Assembly (NCBI RefSeq): GCF_041051975.1
Contig: NZ_CP163435.1
Span: 7,667,001 to 7,731,000, forward strand
Length of the DNA stretch: 64,000 bases
Reading direction: 5' to 3'
From: Streptomyces sp. R21
Lineage (GTDB): Bacteria > Actinomycetota > Actinomycetes > Streptomycetales > Streptomycetaceae
Below the pieces are notes generated by a model that worked only from the letters and a program-made list of their open reading frames with translations, ran no database searches and was not told the origin of the DNA. Positions 48,843 through 58,117 of this stretch are shown here, piece after piece (position 1 is the stretch's first letter; each line of letters starts with the position of its first letter). Position numbers and translations under genes: made by a program.

Positions 48843-49430
48843 ATGAGCGAGAAGACCCTCGACCTCGGGTCGCAGGCCCTGATCGTGGCGCGCCTTGCGG
48901 AGAACGTGACGGAGCAGCAGCTGGGAAACGTGACTCCGTGTCCGGAGTACGCGGTGCACCACATCCTGGGGCATCTGGGCGGGCTGGCCGTCGCCTTCCG
49001 GGACGCCGGGCGCAAGGATCTGGGGGCCACGACGGACACCAGTCCGCAGGCGTCCGTGCCGGACATCGCGCCCGGCTGGCGCGAGACCCTGCCGCAGGCG
49101 CTCGACGAGCTCGCCGAGGCCTGGCGTGACCCCGACGCCTGGACCGGTATGACCCGGGCGGGCGGGGTGACCCTGCCGGGCGCCGTCGGTGGTGCCGTCG
49201 CGGCCGACGAGCTGGTGGTGCACGGCTGGGATCTCGCGCGGGCCACCGGGCAGGAGTACGAGCCCGAGCCGGCCGCGCTGCAGGCGACGTACGGCTTCCT
49301 GGCCGCCGCGGCCGCGGAGCCGGGGGCCAGCCGTGGTCTCTTCGGGCCCGTCGTGTCCGTGCCGGACGACGCGCCCCTCCTCGACCGGGTGATCGGGCTC
49401 AGCGGGCGCGACCCCCACTGGAAGGCGTAG
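48843..49430 (+). CDS. TIGR03086-type DinB-like metal-binding protein
   Basis: 195 residues of the mycothiol-dependent maleylpyruvate isomerase/DinB-like helical family. TPCPEYAVHHILGHLGGLA (about 31-49) and ADELVVHGWDLARATG (about 119-134) carry the His ligands that usually bind a divalent metal. Members transfer mycothiol or isomerise maleylpyruvate, but most are uncharacterised. GAGGAGAAGCGG precedes the ATG. Confidence 0.82.
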   Translation: MSEKTLDLGSQALIVARLAENVTEQQLGNVTPCPEYAVHHILGHLGGLAVAFRDAGRKDLGATTDTSPQASVPDIAPGWRETLPQALDELAEAWRDPDAWTGMTRAGGVTLPGAVGGAVAADELVVHGWDLARATGQEYEPEPAALQATYGFLAAAAAEPGASRGLFGPVVSVPDDAPLLDRVIGLSGRDPHWKA

Positions 49431-49526
49431 CGAGCATCCAAGTGCCTCTTCGAGTGACGCGGGCCTCCGAGCGAGCCCTCAGGTAATACGGAGGCGCCGC
49501 CCGGAGGGTTTTCGTACGCTCCCCGC

Positions 49527-50279
49527 ATGTCTCTCGCCCTCACCGTCCTCGGCACCGCCTCCCCGCACCCGCAGCCCGGACTGCCGTGCTCGGGCTATCT
49601 GTTGAGCGGTGGAGGCGCCGAAGTGTGGGTCGACGCCGGGCCGGGGAGCTTCGCCGAGTTGCAGAGGCACACGGATCCGGCGCGACTGGACGCGATCTGG
49701 ATCTCGCATCTGCACGCGGACCACTGCGGGGATCTGCTGTCCGCCGTGTACGGGCTCGCGTACGGCGGGCTCACCCCGGCCGCGCCCATTCCCGTGTACG
49801 CGCCCGCCGACTGCGCCCAGCGCCTCGCCGGGTTCTTCGGGCGTCCGGACGCCGGGTTCCTGAGCGGGGTTCTCGACTTCAGGACGCTGCACGACGGGCA
49901 CACCGCCCGGCACGGCGACCTGTTCCTCACCTCCCGTGCCGTGCTGCACGACGTGGAGGCCTACGGGCTGCGGGCCGAGTGCGCGGGGCGGACGCTCGTG
50001 TACTCCGGGGACAGCGGGCCCTGCGACGCGCTCCTGCGACTCGCCGGTGGCGCCGACCTGTTCCTGTGCGAGGCCGACATCGACGAGCATCGCGATGGCG
50101 AACAGGTGCACCTGACTCCGGAGGAGGCCGGGGCCGCCGCGCGACTGGCGGGGGCGACGGAGTTGCTCGTCACCCATGTCGGGCCCACGCTCACCGTCGA
50201 GGTGGCAACCATCCGTGCGGCCAAGGCCTTTGGCGGGCCCACCGCCGCCGCCCGCGTGGGTGAGACGCGCGCCGTCTGA
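49527..50279 (+). CDS. Metallo-beta-lactamase fold hydrolase
   Basis: 250 residues. The zinc motif H61-L-H63-A-D65-H66 (SHLHADHCGD) is followed by further ligand candidates in HDVEAYG, YSGDSGPCD and THVGPT. The layout is like RNase Z/ElaC-type or AttM-like small hydrolases; cytoplasmic, substrate unknown. No ribosome site of good strength precedes the ATG. Confidence 0.85.
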   Translation: MSLALTVLGTASPHPQPGLPCSGYLLSGGGAEVWVDAGPGSFAELQRHTDPARLDAIWISHLHADHCGDLLSAVYGLAYGGLTPAAPIPVYAPADCAQRLAGFFGRPDAGFLSGVLDFRTLHDGHTARHGDLFLTSRAVLHDVEAYGLRAECAGRTLVYSGDSGPCDALLRLAGGADLFLCEADIDEHRDGEQVHLTPEEAGAAARLAGATELLVTHVGPTLTVEVATIRAAKAFGGPTAAARVGETRAV

Positions 50280-50309
50280 ACGCAACTCCGACTTCGTTTG
50301 TCAGAAGCA

Positions 50310-50338
50310 TTGACGAAACACGGCGCCGCTCCTACCTT
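50310..50338 (+). promoter_or_regulatory. Promoter of the GntR-headed sugar-acid operon
   Basis: -35 TTGACG, 17 bases, -10 TACCTT. Downstream lies TCATATATGA (50360-50369), a perfect 10-bp palindrome in an A/T-rich patch that could be the GntR operator. The coding start follows 101 bases after the -10. Confidence 0.55.
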
Positions 50339-50438
50339 CAACGCGTCGTACTTCGTACGTCATATATGAGACGCGATACGCGAGATCAGATACACGTCAT
50401 CTGACTCGTGATCCGGCCGCGAGATCCGAGAGGCGCGC

Positions 50439-51095
50439 ATGACCTCTGTGCCCACCCCGATCCCGTCCCGCACGCAGTTCGTGCTGGAGGGGATCAAACA
50501 CCGCATCCTCACGGGGCAGTTGACCCCTGGGCAGGCTCTTGTCGAGACCGAGCTCGCCGCGCAGTTCGGTGTGTCGAAGACACCCGTCCGCGAGGCGCTC
50601 AAGACCCTGGCCGGCACCGGGCTCGTCGTGATGAACCAGTACAAGGGCGTCACGGTGCGCATGGTGGACGCGGACATGGCGCGCGAGGTGTACGACGTAC
50701 GGCTGCTCCTCGAACCCGAGGCGCTGCGGCGGGCGGTGCGCCGCGGGTCCTCCCTGGACGCGGCGCGCGACGCGCTCGGCCGCTCCGACGAGGCCTCCGA
50801 CACCGCCGAACGCTCCCTGGCCAACCGGGAGTTCCACCGCGCCCTGTACGTGACCTGCGGCAATCCGCTGCTCGGCCGCATGCTCGACGAGGTGCGGGAC
50901 CAGGCCGCCCTGGTGTCCGCCGTGGCGTGGGCCGCGAATCCCTCCTGGGAGCGCGAGGCCACCGAGCACCGGGAGATCCTGCGGCTCGCCCTCGAAGGCG
51001 ACGCCGACGGTGCCGCCGCCGCCCTGCACGCCCACATCGCGTCGTTCGTGCAACGGGCCTTCCCCGGGGCCCAGGAAGAGGATGGACAGGAATGA
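50439..51095 (+). CDS. GntR family regulator (FadR/FCD group) of the sugar-acid operon
   Basis: 218 residues. The GntR HTH (about 15-75: FVLEGIKHRILTGQLTPGQ, ELAAQFGVSKTPVREALKTLAGTGLV) is followed by an FCD domain (about 80-210: REVYDVRLLLEPEALRRAV, REFHRALYVTCGNPLLGRML, EHREILRLALEGD) with metal-binding His/Asp positions. FCD regulators respond to small acids such as hexuronates or sugar acids. It is coupled (ATGA) to the aldolase-like gene and probably controls its own operon. Confidence 0.9.
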   Translation: MTSVPTPIPSRTQFVLEGIKHRILTGQLTPGQALVETELAAQFGVSKTPVREALKTLAGTGLVVMNQYKGVTVRMVDADMAREVYDVRLLLEPEALRRAVRRGSSLDAARDALGRSDEASDTAERSLANREFHRALYVTCGNPLLGRMLDEVRDQAALVSAVAWAANPSWEREATEHREILRLALEGDADGAAAALHAHIASFVQRAFPGAQEEDGQE

Positions 51096-52000
51096 CAGCG
51101 ACGTACGAGACCCAGCGGGCGGCACTCGCCGAGGTCGTGGCCATCCCCGTGACTCCGTTCGCCGAGGACGGGTCGATCGACCGCGACACCCACCGGGCCC
51201 TGCTGCGTCGGCTGCTCGACGGAGGTGTCAGGACCCTCACGCCGAACGGCAACACCGGCGAGTTCTACGCCCTGACTCCCGAAGAGCGGCAGCTCGTCAC
51301 GGAGTTGACCATCGAGGAGGCGGGGGAGAGGGCCGCCGTCGTGGTCGGCGTCGGGCATGACGTGCCGACCGCCGTCGCCTCGGCGCGGCACGCCCGCGAG
51401 CATGGTGCGGAGCTGGTGATGGTGCATCAGCCCGTCCATCCGTATGTGTCGGAGGCGGGTTGGGTCGACTACCACCGGGCGATCGCCGAGGCCGTGCCCG
51501 AGCTGGGCGTCGTCCCCTACATCCGCAACGCGCAGCTCAGCGGCGCCCGGCTCGCCGAACTCGCCGACCACTGCCCCAATGTCGTCGGCGTGAAGTACGC
51601 CGTGCCGGACGCCGCGCGCTTCGCCGCCTTCGCGCGGGACGCGGGTCTGGAACGGTTCGTGTGGGTGGCCGGGCTCGCCGAGCCGTACGCGCCCTCGTAC
51701 TTCTCCGCCGGTGCCACCGGCTTCACCTCGGGGCTGGTGAACGTCGCCCCGTCCGTTTCGCTGAACATGATCGAAGCGCTTCGATCCGGCGACTACCCGG
51801 CCGCCATGAAGGTCTGGGAGCAGATCCGCCGCTTCGAGGAACTCCGCGCCGCGAACGCTTCCGCCAACAACGTCACCGTGGTGAAGGAGGCGCTCGCCTC
51901 GCTCGGCCTGTGCCGCCGCGACGTGCGCGCCCCGAGCAAGCCGCTGCCGCAGGACGAGCGGGCCGAAGTCGCCGCCATCGCGGCCGGGTGGTCCATATGA
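51092..52000 (+). CDS. DHDPS-fold sugar-acid dehydratase/aldolase
   Basis: 302 residues. Landmarks are GNTGEFYALTPEE (about 53-65), Y143 and the Schiff-base K168 in VVGVKYAVPD. The fold includes 2-keto-3-deoxy sugar acid aldolases and L-2-keto-3-deoxyarabonate dehydratase. Coupling by ATGA on both sides to the GntR and IlvD/Edd-family genes makes the second choice attractive: the partner dehydratase would make its substrate. It lacks the GRTG Arg of DapA. A perfect 18-bp palindrome lies inside its coding region (51769-51786). Confidence 0.82.
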   Translation: MTATYETQRAALAEVVAIPVTPFAEDGSIDRDTHRALLRRLLDGGVRTLTPNGNTGEFYALTPEERQLVTELTIEEAGERAAVVVGVGHDVPTAVASARHAREHGAELVMVHQPVHPYVSEAGWVDYHRAIAEAVPELGVVPYIRNAQLSGARLAELADHCPNVVGVKYAVPDAARFAAFARDAGLERFVWVAGLAEPYAPSYFSAGATGFTSGLVNVAPSVSLNMIEALRSGDYPAAMKVWEQIRRFEELRAANASANNVTVVKEALASLGLCRRDVRAPSKPLPQDERAEVAAIAAGWSI

Positions 52001-53718
52001 AGAGCCCCGAGGAGTTCAGAAGCCACCAGTGGTACGGCACAGAGGGGCTGCGCTCCTTCAGTCACCGGGCCCGGACGCGGCAGCTCGGCTATCTGCCCGA
52101 GGAGCACCTCGGCAAGCCGGTCATCGCGATCCTCAACACCTGGAGTGACATCAACCCGTGCCACGTCCACCTGCGCGACCGTGCGCAGGCCGTGAAGCGG
52201 GGAGTGTGGCAGGCCGGGGGCTTCCCGCTCGAGTTCCCGGTCTCCACGCTCAGCGAGACCTTCCAGAAGCCGACCCCGATGCTCTACCGCAACATGCTCG
52301 CGATGGAGACCGAGGAACTGCTGCGGTCCTATCCGGTGGACGGCGCCGTGCTCATGGGCGGCTGCGACAAGTCGACGCCCGCGCTGCTGATGGGTGCGGC
52401 GAGTGTCGATCTGCCCGCCGTCTTCGTGCCCGCCGGGCCGATGCTGCCCGGTCACTGGCGAGGCGAGGTCCTCGGCTCCGGCACCGACATGTGGAAGTAC
52501 TGGGACGACAAGCGCGCAGGACTCATCGGCGACTGCGAGATGACCGAGCTGGAGAGCGGGCTCGCCCGGTCGCCGGGGCACTGCATGACCATGGGTACGG
52601 CGTCCACGCTGACCGCCGCCGCCGAGGCGCTCGGGGTGACCGTGCCGGGGGCGTCGAGCATTCCCGCCGTCGACTCCGGGCACGACCGCATGGCCGCGGC
52701 CGCCGGGCTCAGGATCGTCGAACTCGTGCGCCAGGACCGGAAGTTGTCGGACATCCTGACGGCAGAGGCGTTCGAGGACGCCGTGACGACCGTCCTCGGC
52801 CTCGGCGGCTCGACGAACGCCGTCATCCATCTGATCGCCATGGCGGGCCGCGCCGGCGTCACCCTCACGCTCGACGACTTCGACCGCATCGCGCGGACCG
52901 TGCCGGTGCTCGCCAACGTACGGCCCGGCGGGCAGACGTACCTGATGGAGGACTTCCACTTCGCCGGCGGCCTCCCCGGGTTCCTGTCCCGGATCACCGA
53001 CCTGCTGCACCTGGACCGCCCGACGGTCTCCCACGACACCCTGCGCGAACAGCTCTCGACCGCGCAGGTGCACAACGACGACGTCATCCGCACCCGGGAC
53101 AACCCCGTCGCGAGCGAGGGCGGCGTCGCCGTCCTGCGCGGCAACCTCTGCCCCGACGGCGCCGTCATCAAGCACATCTCCGCCGAACCGCACCTGCTCA
53201 AGCACACCGGTTCCGCAGTTGTCTTCGACGACTACCGGGCGATGCAGCGGACCATCAACGACCCGGAGCTGGGCATCACCGCGGACAGCGTCCTGGTGCT
53301 GCGCAACGCCGGACCCAAGGGCGGCCCCGGCATGCCCGAGTACGGCATGCTCCCGATCCCCGACCACCTGCTCAAGCAGGGCGTACGGGACATGGTGCGG
53401 ATCTCCGACGCCCGGATGAGCGGCACGAGTTACGGCGCCTGTGTGCTGCACGTGGCACCGGAGTCGTACGTGGGCGGACCGCTCGCCCTGGTGCGGACCG
53501 GCGACACGATCACCCTCGACGTCGAGGGACGGTCGCTCCAACTCAACGTGGACGACGCGGAGTTGGAGCGGCGCAGGGCGGAGTGGACGCCGCCGCCCGA
53601 GCGGTACGAGCGCGGCTACGGGGCGCTCTACAACGAGCAGATCGCCCAGGCGGACACCGGCTGCGACTTCGAGTTCCTCGCGCGGCCCGGCAAGGTCCAG
53701 GACCCGTACGCGGGCTGA
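51997..53718 (+). CDS. IlvD/Edd family sugar-acid dehydratase ([2Fe-2S])
   Basis: 573 residues. Cluster ligand candidates are C55 (NPCHVHL), C123 (GGCDKSTP) and C196 (GHCMTMGT). Length and the segments GVWQAGGFPLEFPVSTLSE and PTPMLYRNMLAMETEELLRS match the pentonate/hexonate branch, such as L-arabinonate or D-xylonate dehydratase, rather than branched-chain amino acid IlvD. It dehydrates a sugar acid to a 2-keto-3-deoxy acid, which the coupled DHDPS-fold enzyme would use. It depends on the cluster machinery encoded earlier in the window. It ends 88 bases before the transporter genes. Confidence 0.9.
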   Translation: MKSPEEFRSHQWYGTEGLRSFSHRARTRQLGYLPEEHLGKPVIAILNTWSDINPCHVHLRDRAQAVKRGVWQAGGFPLEFPVSTLSETFQKPTPMLYRNMLAMETEELLRSYPVDGAVLMGGCDKSTPALLMGAASVDLPAVFVPAGPMLPGHWRGEVLGSGTDMWKYWDDKRAGLIGDCEMTELESGLARSPGHCMTMGTASTLTAAAEALGVTVPGASSIPAVDSGHDRMAAAAGLRIVELVRQDRKLSDILTAEAFEDAVTTVLGLGGSTNAVIHLIAMAGRAGVTLTLDDFDRIARTVPVLANVRPGGQTYLMEDFHFAGGLPGFLSRITDLLHLDRPTVSHDTLREQLSTAQVHNDDVIRTRDNPVASEGGVAVLRGNLCPDGAVIKHISAEPHLLKHTGSAVVFDDYRAMQRTINDPELGITADSVLVLRNAGPKGGPGMPEYGMLPIPDHLLKQGVRDMVRISDARMSGTSYGACVLHVAPESYVGGPLALVRTGDTITLDVEGRSLQLNVDDAELERRRAEWTPPPERYERGYGALYNEQIAQADTGCDFEFLARPGKVQDPYAG

Positions 53719-53770
53719 ACGAACATCCTCGGTCGCCCTTTCTTTTGGCCGAGATATCGAACGATGCTCG

Positions 53771-53782
53771 GAAAGCGCTTCA
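53771..53782. promoter_or_regulatory. LacI-type operator-like site before the pectin transporter operon
   Basis: GAAAGCGCTTCA, with an 8-bp perfect core AAGCGCTT, 25 bases before the ATG of the first permease. The same core is in palindromes at 51774, 60553 and, with one change, 43593. Confidence 0.45.
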
Positions 53783-53806
53783 CTCGCACGAGAACGGAGA
53801 AGAGTC

Positions 53807-54742
53807 ATGGCCCAAGCCGCAGCCGTGGCGAAACAGCCCGCGCCACCCCGGCGGCGCCGTGGCTCCGCGACGCCCCGCAAGCTCCCGTATCTGCTGATCG
53901 CCCCCGCGGGCCTGCTGATGCTGGGCTTCATCGCCTACCCCGTCATCAGCGTCTTCTACTACAGCCTGCGCAACTACAACCCCACCAAGCCGTGGCGCAA
54001 CGGCTACGTGGGCTTCGACAACTTCGTGCACGCCTTCACCGACGACCCCCAGTTCTGGGACACGCTGACCTTCAGCGCCAAGTGGGTCGTGGCGGAAGTC
54101 GGGTTGCAGCTGCTGTTCGGGCTCGCGCTCGCCCTCATCGTCAACCAGACCTTCGTGGGACGGGCCGTCGGCCGCGCCATGGTGTTCTCGCCGTGGGCCG
54201 TCTCCGGCGTGCTGACCTCTGCGATCTGGGTGCTGCTCTACAACTCCCAGACGGGCATCACCCGTTACCTGGCCGACATGGGCATCGGCGAGTACGGCAC
54301 CAGCTGGCTGTCGGACCCCTCCACCGTCTTCCCGGCCGCCATCGTCGCCGACCTGTGGCGCGGTGTCCCCTTCTTCGCGATCCTGATCCTCGCCGACCTC
54401 CAGTCCGTCTCCAAGGATCTCTACGAGGCCGCCGAGGTCGACGGCGCCAGCCGTCTCAAGCAGTTCCTGCACATCACGCTGCCGCACCTGAAGGACGCCA
54501 TCGTCCTGTCGACGCTGCTGCGCGCGGTCTGGGAGTTCAACAACGTCGACCTGCTCTACACCCTGACCGGCGGCGGACCCGCGGGCGAGACGACCACGCT
54601 TCCGCTCTACGTCGCCAACACCAGTGTCGAGGCACACAACTTCGGCTACGCGTCGGCCCTGACCACCGTCGCGTTCGTGATTCTGCTCTTCTGCTCGATC
54701 GTCTACCTGCGGCTGAGCAAGTTCGGAGGTGGAGACAAGTGA
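53807..54742 (+). CDS. Sugar ABC importer permease (MalF/UgpA-like)
   Basis: 311 residues. A basic head (PPRRRRGSATPRK) precedes six helices; the EAA loop is YEAAEVDGASRLKQFLHITLPHLKD (about 205-229). It is the first gene of a coupled run that also holds pectate lyase, so it probably imports oligogalacturonides or rhamnogalacturonan pieces. No ATPase gene is present, which suggests a shared MsiK. GGAGAAGAG precedes the ATG. Confidence 0.92.
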   Translation: MAQAAAVAKQPAPPRRRRGSATPRKLPYLLIAPAGLLMLGFIAYPVISVFYYSLRNYNPTKPWRNGYVGFDNFVHAFTDDPQFWDTLTFSAKWVVAEVGLQLLFGLALALIVNQTFVGRAVGRAMVFSPWAVSGVLTSAIWVLLYNSQTGITRYLADMGIGEYGTSWLSDPSTVFPAAIVADLWRGVPFFAILILADLQSVSKDLYEAAEVDGASRLKQFLHITLPHLKDAIVLSTLLRAVWEFNNVDLLYTLTGGGPAGETTTLPLYVANTSVEAHNFGYASALTTVAFVILLFCSIVYLRLSKFGGGDK

Positions 54743-55644
54743 TCACCAAGGACGCCGAGATCAGCGACGCTCCGGCGGTACCCGCCCCGGTGGCCGAGGC
54801 GCCCCGGCACAGCTCGCGCAAGAACCGGCGCGCCTGGGACGAGGTCCCGCGCTGGCAGATCTACCTCCCGCTCTCGATCTACCTGCTCTTCACCCTGATC
54901 CCCTTCTACTGGATCCTGCTGTTCGCGCTGCGCCCGACCGGCTCGACCTCGCTCGTGCCGTGGCCCATGACCTTCGAGCACTTCGACAAGGTGTGGACCG
55001 AGCGGAGCTTCGGGACCTACTTCCAGAACAGCGTGCTCATCGGTGTCGCCACCCTCGTGATGACCACCGTCATCGCGCTGGCCGGCGGATACGCACTCGC
55101 CCGCTTCGACTTCAGGATCAAGCGTGCCTTCATGCTGGCGCTGCTCTGCTCGCAGTTCGTGCCGGGCGCCCTGATGCTGGTGCCGCTCTTCCAGATCTTC
55201 GCCAAGCTGCAGATGATCAACTCGCTGGGCAGTGTCATCATCGCCGAGACGGTCTTTCAGCTGCCGCTGTCGATGATCCTGATCAGCGGCTTCATCAGGA
55301 ACGTCCCGCCGTCGCTGGAGGAGGCCGCCTGGGTCGACGGCTGCAACCGCTTCAAGGCGTTCCGGATCGTCGTGCTCCCGCTGCTGCGGCCCGGGCTGAT
55401 CGCTGTCGGCTCGTTCGCCTTCGTGCACGCCTGGAACCACTTCCTGTTCGCCCTGATGTTCCTCAGCGACCAGAGCAAGCAGACCATCCCCGTCGGCCTC
55501 AACACCCTGATGAGCGCGGACAGCGTCGACCTGGGCGCGCTCGCCGCGGGCGGCATCATCGCCGCCGTACCCGTCGTCATCGTCTTCGCCTTCATCCAGA
55601 AGTGGCTGATCACCGGCTTCAGCGCAGGGGCGGTGAAGGGATGA
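54739..55644 (+). CDS. Sugar ABC importer permease (MalG/UgpE-like)
   Basis: 301 residues, six helices after a 45-residue polar head. The EAA loop is LEEAAWVDGCNRFKAFRIVVLPLLRPG. Partner of the preceding permease; the GTG start overlaps its stop (GTGA). The stop overlaps the pectate lyase start (ATGA). The solute-binding protein of the system is encoded later (61705). Confidence 0.92.
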   Translation: MITKDAEISDAPAVPAPVAEAPRHSSRKNRRAWDEVPRWQIYLPLSIYLLFTLIPFYWILLFALRPTGSTSLVPWPMTFEHFDKVWTERSFGTYFQNSVLIGVATLVMTTVIALAGGYALARFDFRIKRAFMLALLCSQFVPGALMLVPLFQIFAKLQMINSLGSVIIAETVFQLPLSMILISGFIRNVPPSLEEAAWVDGCNRFKAFRIVVLPLLRPGLIAVGSFAFVHAWNHFLFALMFLSDQSKQTIPVGLNTLMSADSVDLGALAAGGIIAAVPVVIVFAFIQKWLITGFSAGAVKG

Positions 55645-56933
55645 GAAGGATCCTCCAAGTCGCCGCAGTCACCGGCCTGTTGGGGCTCGCCCTGGGCGTC
55701 CCGGCCGGCGCCGACGCCCGTGACATCAGCCGTGACACCCTGGCCGCGGACGACGGCTGGGCCGCAGCCGGCGGCGGCACCACCGGAGGCGCCGCCGCCG
55801 ATGAAGCCCACGTCCACACCGTGACGAGCCGCGCCGAGCTGGTCCGCGCCCTCGACGGCGGCAGTGCCACCCCGAAGATCATCAAGATCGCGGGGACGAT
55901 CGACGCCAACACGGACGACGACGGCCACCACCTGGACTGCGACGACTACGCGACCGGCGGCTACACCGTCAAGAAGTACCTGGCCGCCCACGACCCGCGC
56001 ACCTGGGGCTCCGCCAAGCCCGGCGGCCCCCAGGAGGAGGCCCGCCAGGCGTCCGCCGCAGCCCAGGCCTCCCGCGTCGAACTGCTCGTCGGCTCCAACA
56101 CCACGATCGTCGGCCTCAAGAACGCCGTACTGAAGGGCGCGAGCCTCCAGGTCAAGAACGCGGACAACGTCATCGTCCGCAACCTCGAACTCCGTGACGC
56201 CTACGACTGCTTCCCCGTCTGGCAGCCCAACACCGGAGGCCTCGGCGACTGGAAGACGTCGTACGACACCCTGTGGCTCAGCGGCGCCACCCATGTGTGG
56301 GTCGACCACATCACCGCGAGCGACAAGGGGCACCCGGACGCCGAGGAGCCCTTCTACTTCGCACGCAACTACCTGCGCCACGACGGGCTGTTGGACATCA
56401 CCGGCGGCTCCGACCTGGTCACCGTCTCCTGGAGCCGGTTCGCCGACCACGACAAGGCGATGCTCATCGGCAACAGCGACTCGGCGACCGGTGACCGCGG
56501 CAAGCTCCGTGTCACGCTGCACCACAACGAGTTCGAGTCCGTCGTGCAGCGCGCGCCGCGCGTCCGGTTCGGCCAGGTCCACGTGTACAACAACCGGTAT
56601 GTCGTGCCCGAAGGCTCCGAATACCGCTACTCGCTGGGCGTCTCCACCGAGTCGGTGGTCTACGCCGAGAACAACGCCTTCACCACGCCGGCCCACGTCG
56701 AGGTCGCCGATCTCGTGAAGAGCTGGAACGGCACGGCCCTGCACCAGACCGGGACGCTCTTCAACGGCTTCCCCGTCGACCTGCTGTCCATCTACAACGC
56801 ATACAACTCCGGCAGCGAGCGCGACCTGACCGCCGACGTCGGCTGGACGCCCCCGCTCCACGGCCGGATCGACAGTGCCCGGCAGGCCGACCACGACGTC
56901 GAGCGCGGAGCGGGCGCGGGGAGGATCCCATGA
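55641..56933 (+). CDS. Secreted pectate lyase, PL1 family
   Basis: 430 residues. The signal peptide ends near AGADA (residue 25). The parallel beta-helix has PL1 markers: NTTIVGLKNAVLKGASLQVKNADNVIVRNLELRDAYD, THVWVDHITASDKGHPDAEE (vWiDH region), and QRAPRVRFGQVHVYNNRYV with the catalytic-Arg segment. It cleaves polygalacturonate by beta-elimination with Ca2+. Unusually for a secreted enzyme it is co-translated with a membrane permease (ATGA) and with the intracellular oxidoreductase after it. A Gly-rich GGGTTGGAAADEAHVHTVTS linker follows the signal. Confidence 0.9.
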   Translation: MRRILQVAAVTGLLGLALGVPAGADARDISRDTLAADDGWAAAGGGTTGGAAADEAHVHTVTSRAELVRALDGGSATPKIIKIAGTIDANTDDDGHHLDCDDYATGGYTVKKYLAAHDPRTWGSAKPGGPQEEARQASAAAQASRVELLVGSNTTIVGLKNAVLKGASLQVKNADNVIVRNLELRDAYDCFPVWQPNTGGLGDWKTSYDTLWLSGATHVWVDHITASDKGHPDAEEPFYFARNYLRHDGLLDITGGSDLVTVSWSRFADHDKAMLIGNSDSATGDRGKLRVTLHHNEFESVVQRAPRVRFGQVHVYNNRYVVPEGSEYRYSLGVSTESVVYAENNAFTTPAHVEVADLVKSWNGTALHQTGTLFNGFPVDLLSIYNAYNSGSERDLTADVGWTPPLHGRIDSARQADHDVERGAGAGRIP

Positions 56934-58117
56934 CCACCACACCACTGTCCCTCGTGCTCGCGGGCGCCCGCGGCCACGGCCGCTGGCATCTGGACAACAT
57001 CCGCCGCCTCCAGCACAAGGGCCTCGTACGGCTCGCGGGCATCTGCGAGTTGACTCCGCTGAGCGAGGAGGAGCTGGACGGTTTCGACGCGGTGGAGCAG
57101 TCCGCCGACTTCGGCGCCCTCCTCGACTCCACCGGCGCCGCGGTCGCCGTGATCTGCACGCCCATCCCCACCCACACCGACCTCGCGCTCGTCGCGGCCG
57201 GCAAGGGCGTACACCTGCTGCTGGAGAAGCCGCCCGCGCCGTCGTACGCCGAGTTCCGGCGGATGGCCGACGGAGTGGCCGCCGCCGGAGTGGTCTGCCA
57301 GATCGGCTTCCAGTCGCTCGGCTCGCAAGCCGTGCCCGCGATCCGGCAGCTGATCGCCGAGGGCGCGCTCGGCACGGTGACCGGGATCGGCGGCGCCGGG
57401 GCCTGGGCGCGCGACGAGGCGTACTACCGGCGGGCGCCCTGGGCGGGCCGGCGGCGTCTGAACGGGGCCGACGTGATCGACGGGGTGCTGACCAACCCCC
57501 TCGCGCACGCCGTGGCCACCGCCCTCGCGCTGCACGGCTCCACCCGCGCCGAGGACGTCGCCGGGATCGAGACCGAGCTGCTGCGCGCCAACGACATCGA
57601 GTCCGACGACACCTCCTGCGTCCGCGTGACGACGAAGGACGGCGGACGCGTCACCGTCGCCGCGACCCTCTGCGCCGAGCAGCCGGGCGAGCCGTACGTC
57701 GTCGTGCACGGCAGCCGCGGGCGGATCACCTTCTGGTACAAGCAGGACCGCGTGCTCGTCCAGCGCTCCGGGCACGGCCCCGAGGAGATCGAGTACGGCA
57801 GGACGGACCTGCTGGAGAACCTCGTCGGACATCTGACGGACGGCACCGCACTGCTGGTCGAACCCGACGCGACGGGCGCTTTCATGAAGGTCGTCGAAGC
57901 GATCCGGCAGGCGCCCGACCCGGTGGCGCTGCCCGCCGACGCCTGGCGGTACGCGACCGGTGAGAGTCGCCGTGTCGTCCCCGGCATCGACGGACTCGTC
58001 GCGGCTGCCGCCGACACCCTCACCCTCTACTCCGAGCTGGGCGCCCGCTGGGCGCTCCCGGGGGCCGCACCGCGGTCGGCGACGCAGGCTCTGCGCGGCG
58101 AGGTGAGCACCCGATGA
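56930..58117 (+). CDS. Gfo/Idh/MocA family oxidoreductase
   Basis: 395 residues. The N-terminal Rossmann fold has GARGHG (12-17) and the conserved E99-K100-P101 (LLEKP). H79-T-D and the C-terminal alpha/beta domain are typical of sugar-dehydrogenase members. Coupled by ATGA to pectate lyase and to the PmoA-like gene, so it probably acts on a product of pectin breakdown. The substrate cannot be read. Confidence 0.9.
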   Translation: MTTTPLSLVLAGARGHGRWHLDNIRRLQHKGLVRLAGICELTPLSEEELDGFDAVEQSADFGALLDSTGAAVAVICTPIPTHTDLALVAAGKGVHLLLEKPPAPSYAEFRRMADGVAAAGVVCQIGFQSLGSQAVPAIRQLIAEGALGTVTGIGGAGAWARDEAYYRRAPWAGRRRLNGADVIDGVLTNPLAHAVATALALHGSTRAEDVAGIETELLRANDIESDDTSCVRVTTKDGGRVTVAATLCAEQPGEPYVVVHGSRGRITFWYKQDRVLVQRSGHGPEEIEYGRTDLLENLVGHLTDGTALLVEPDATGAFMKVVEAIRQAPDPVALPADAWRYATGESRRVVPGIDGLVAAAADTLTLYSELGARWALPGAAPRSATQALRGEVSTR

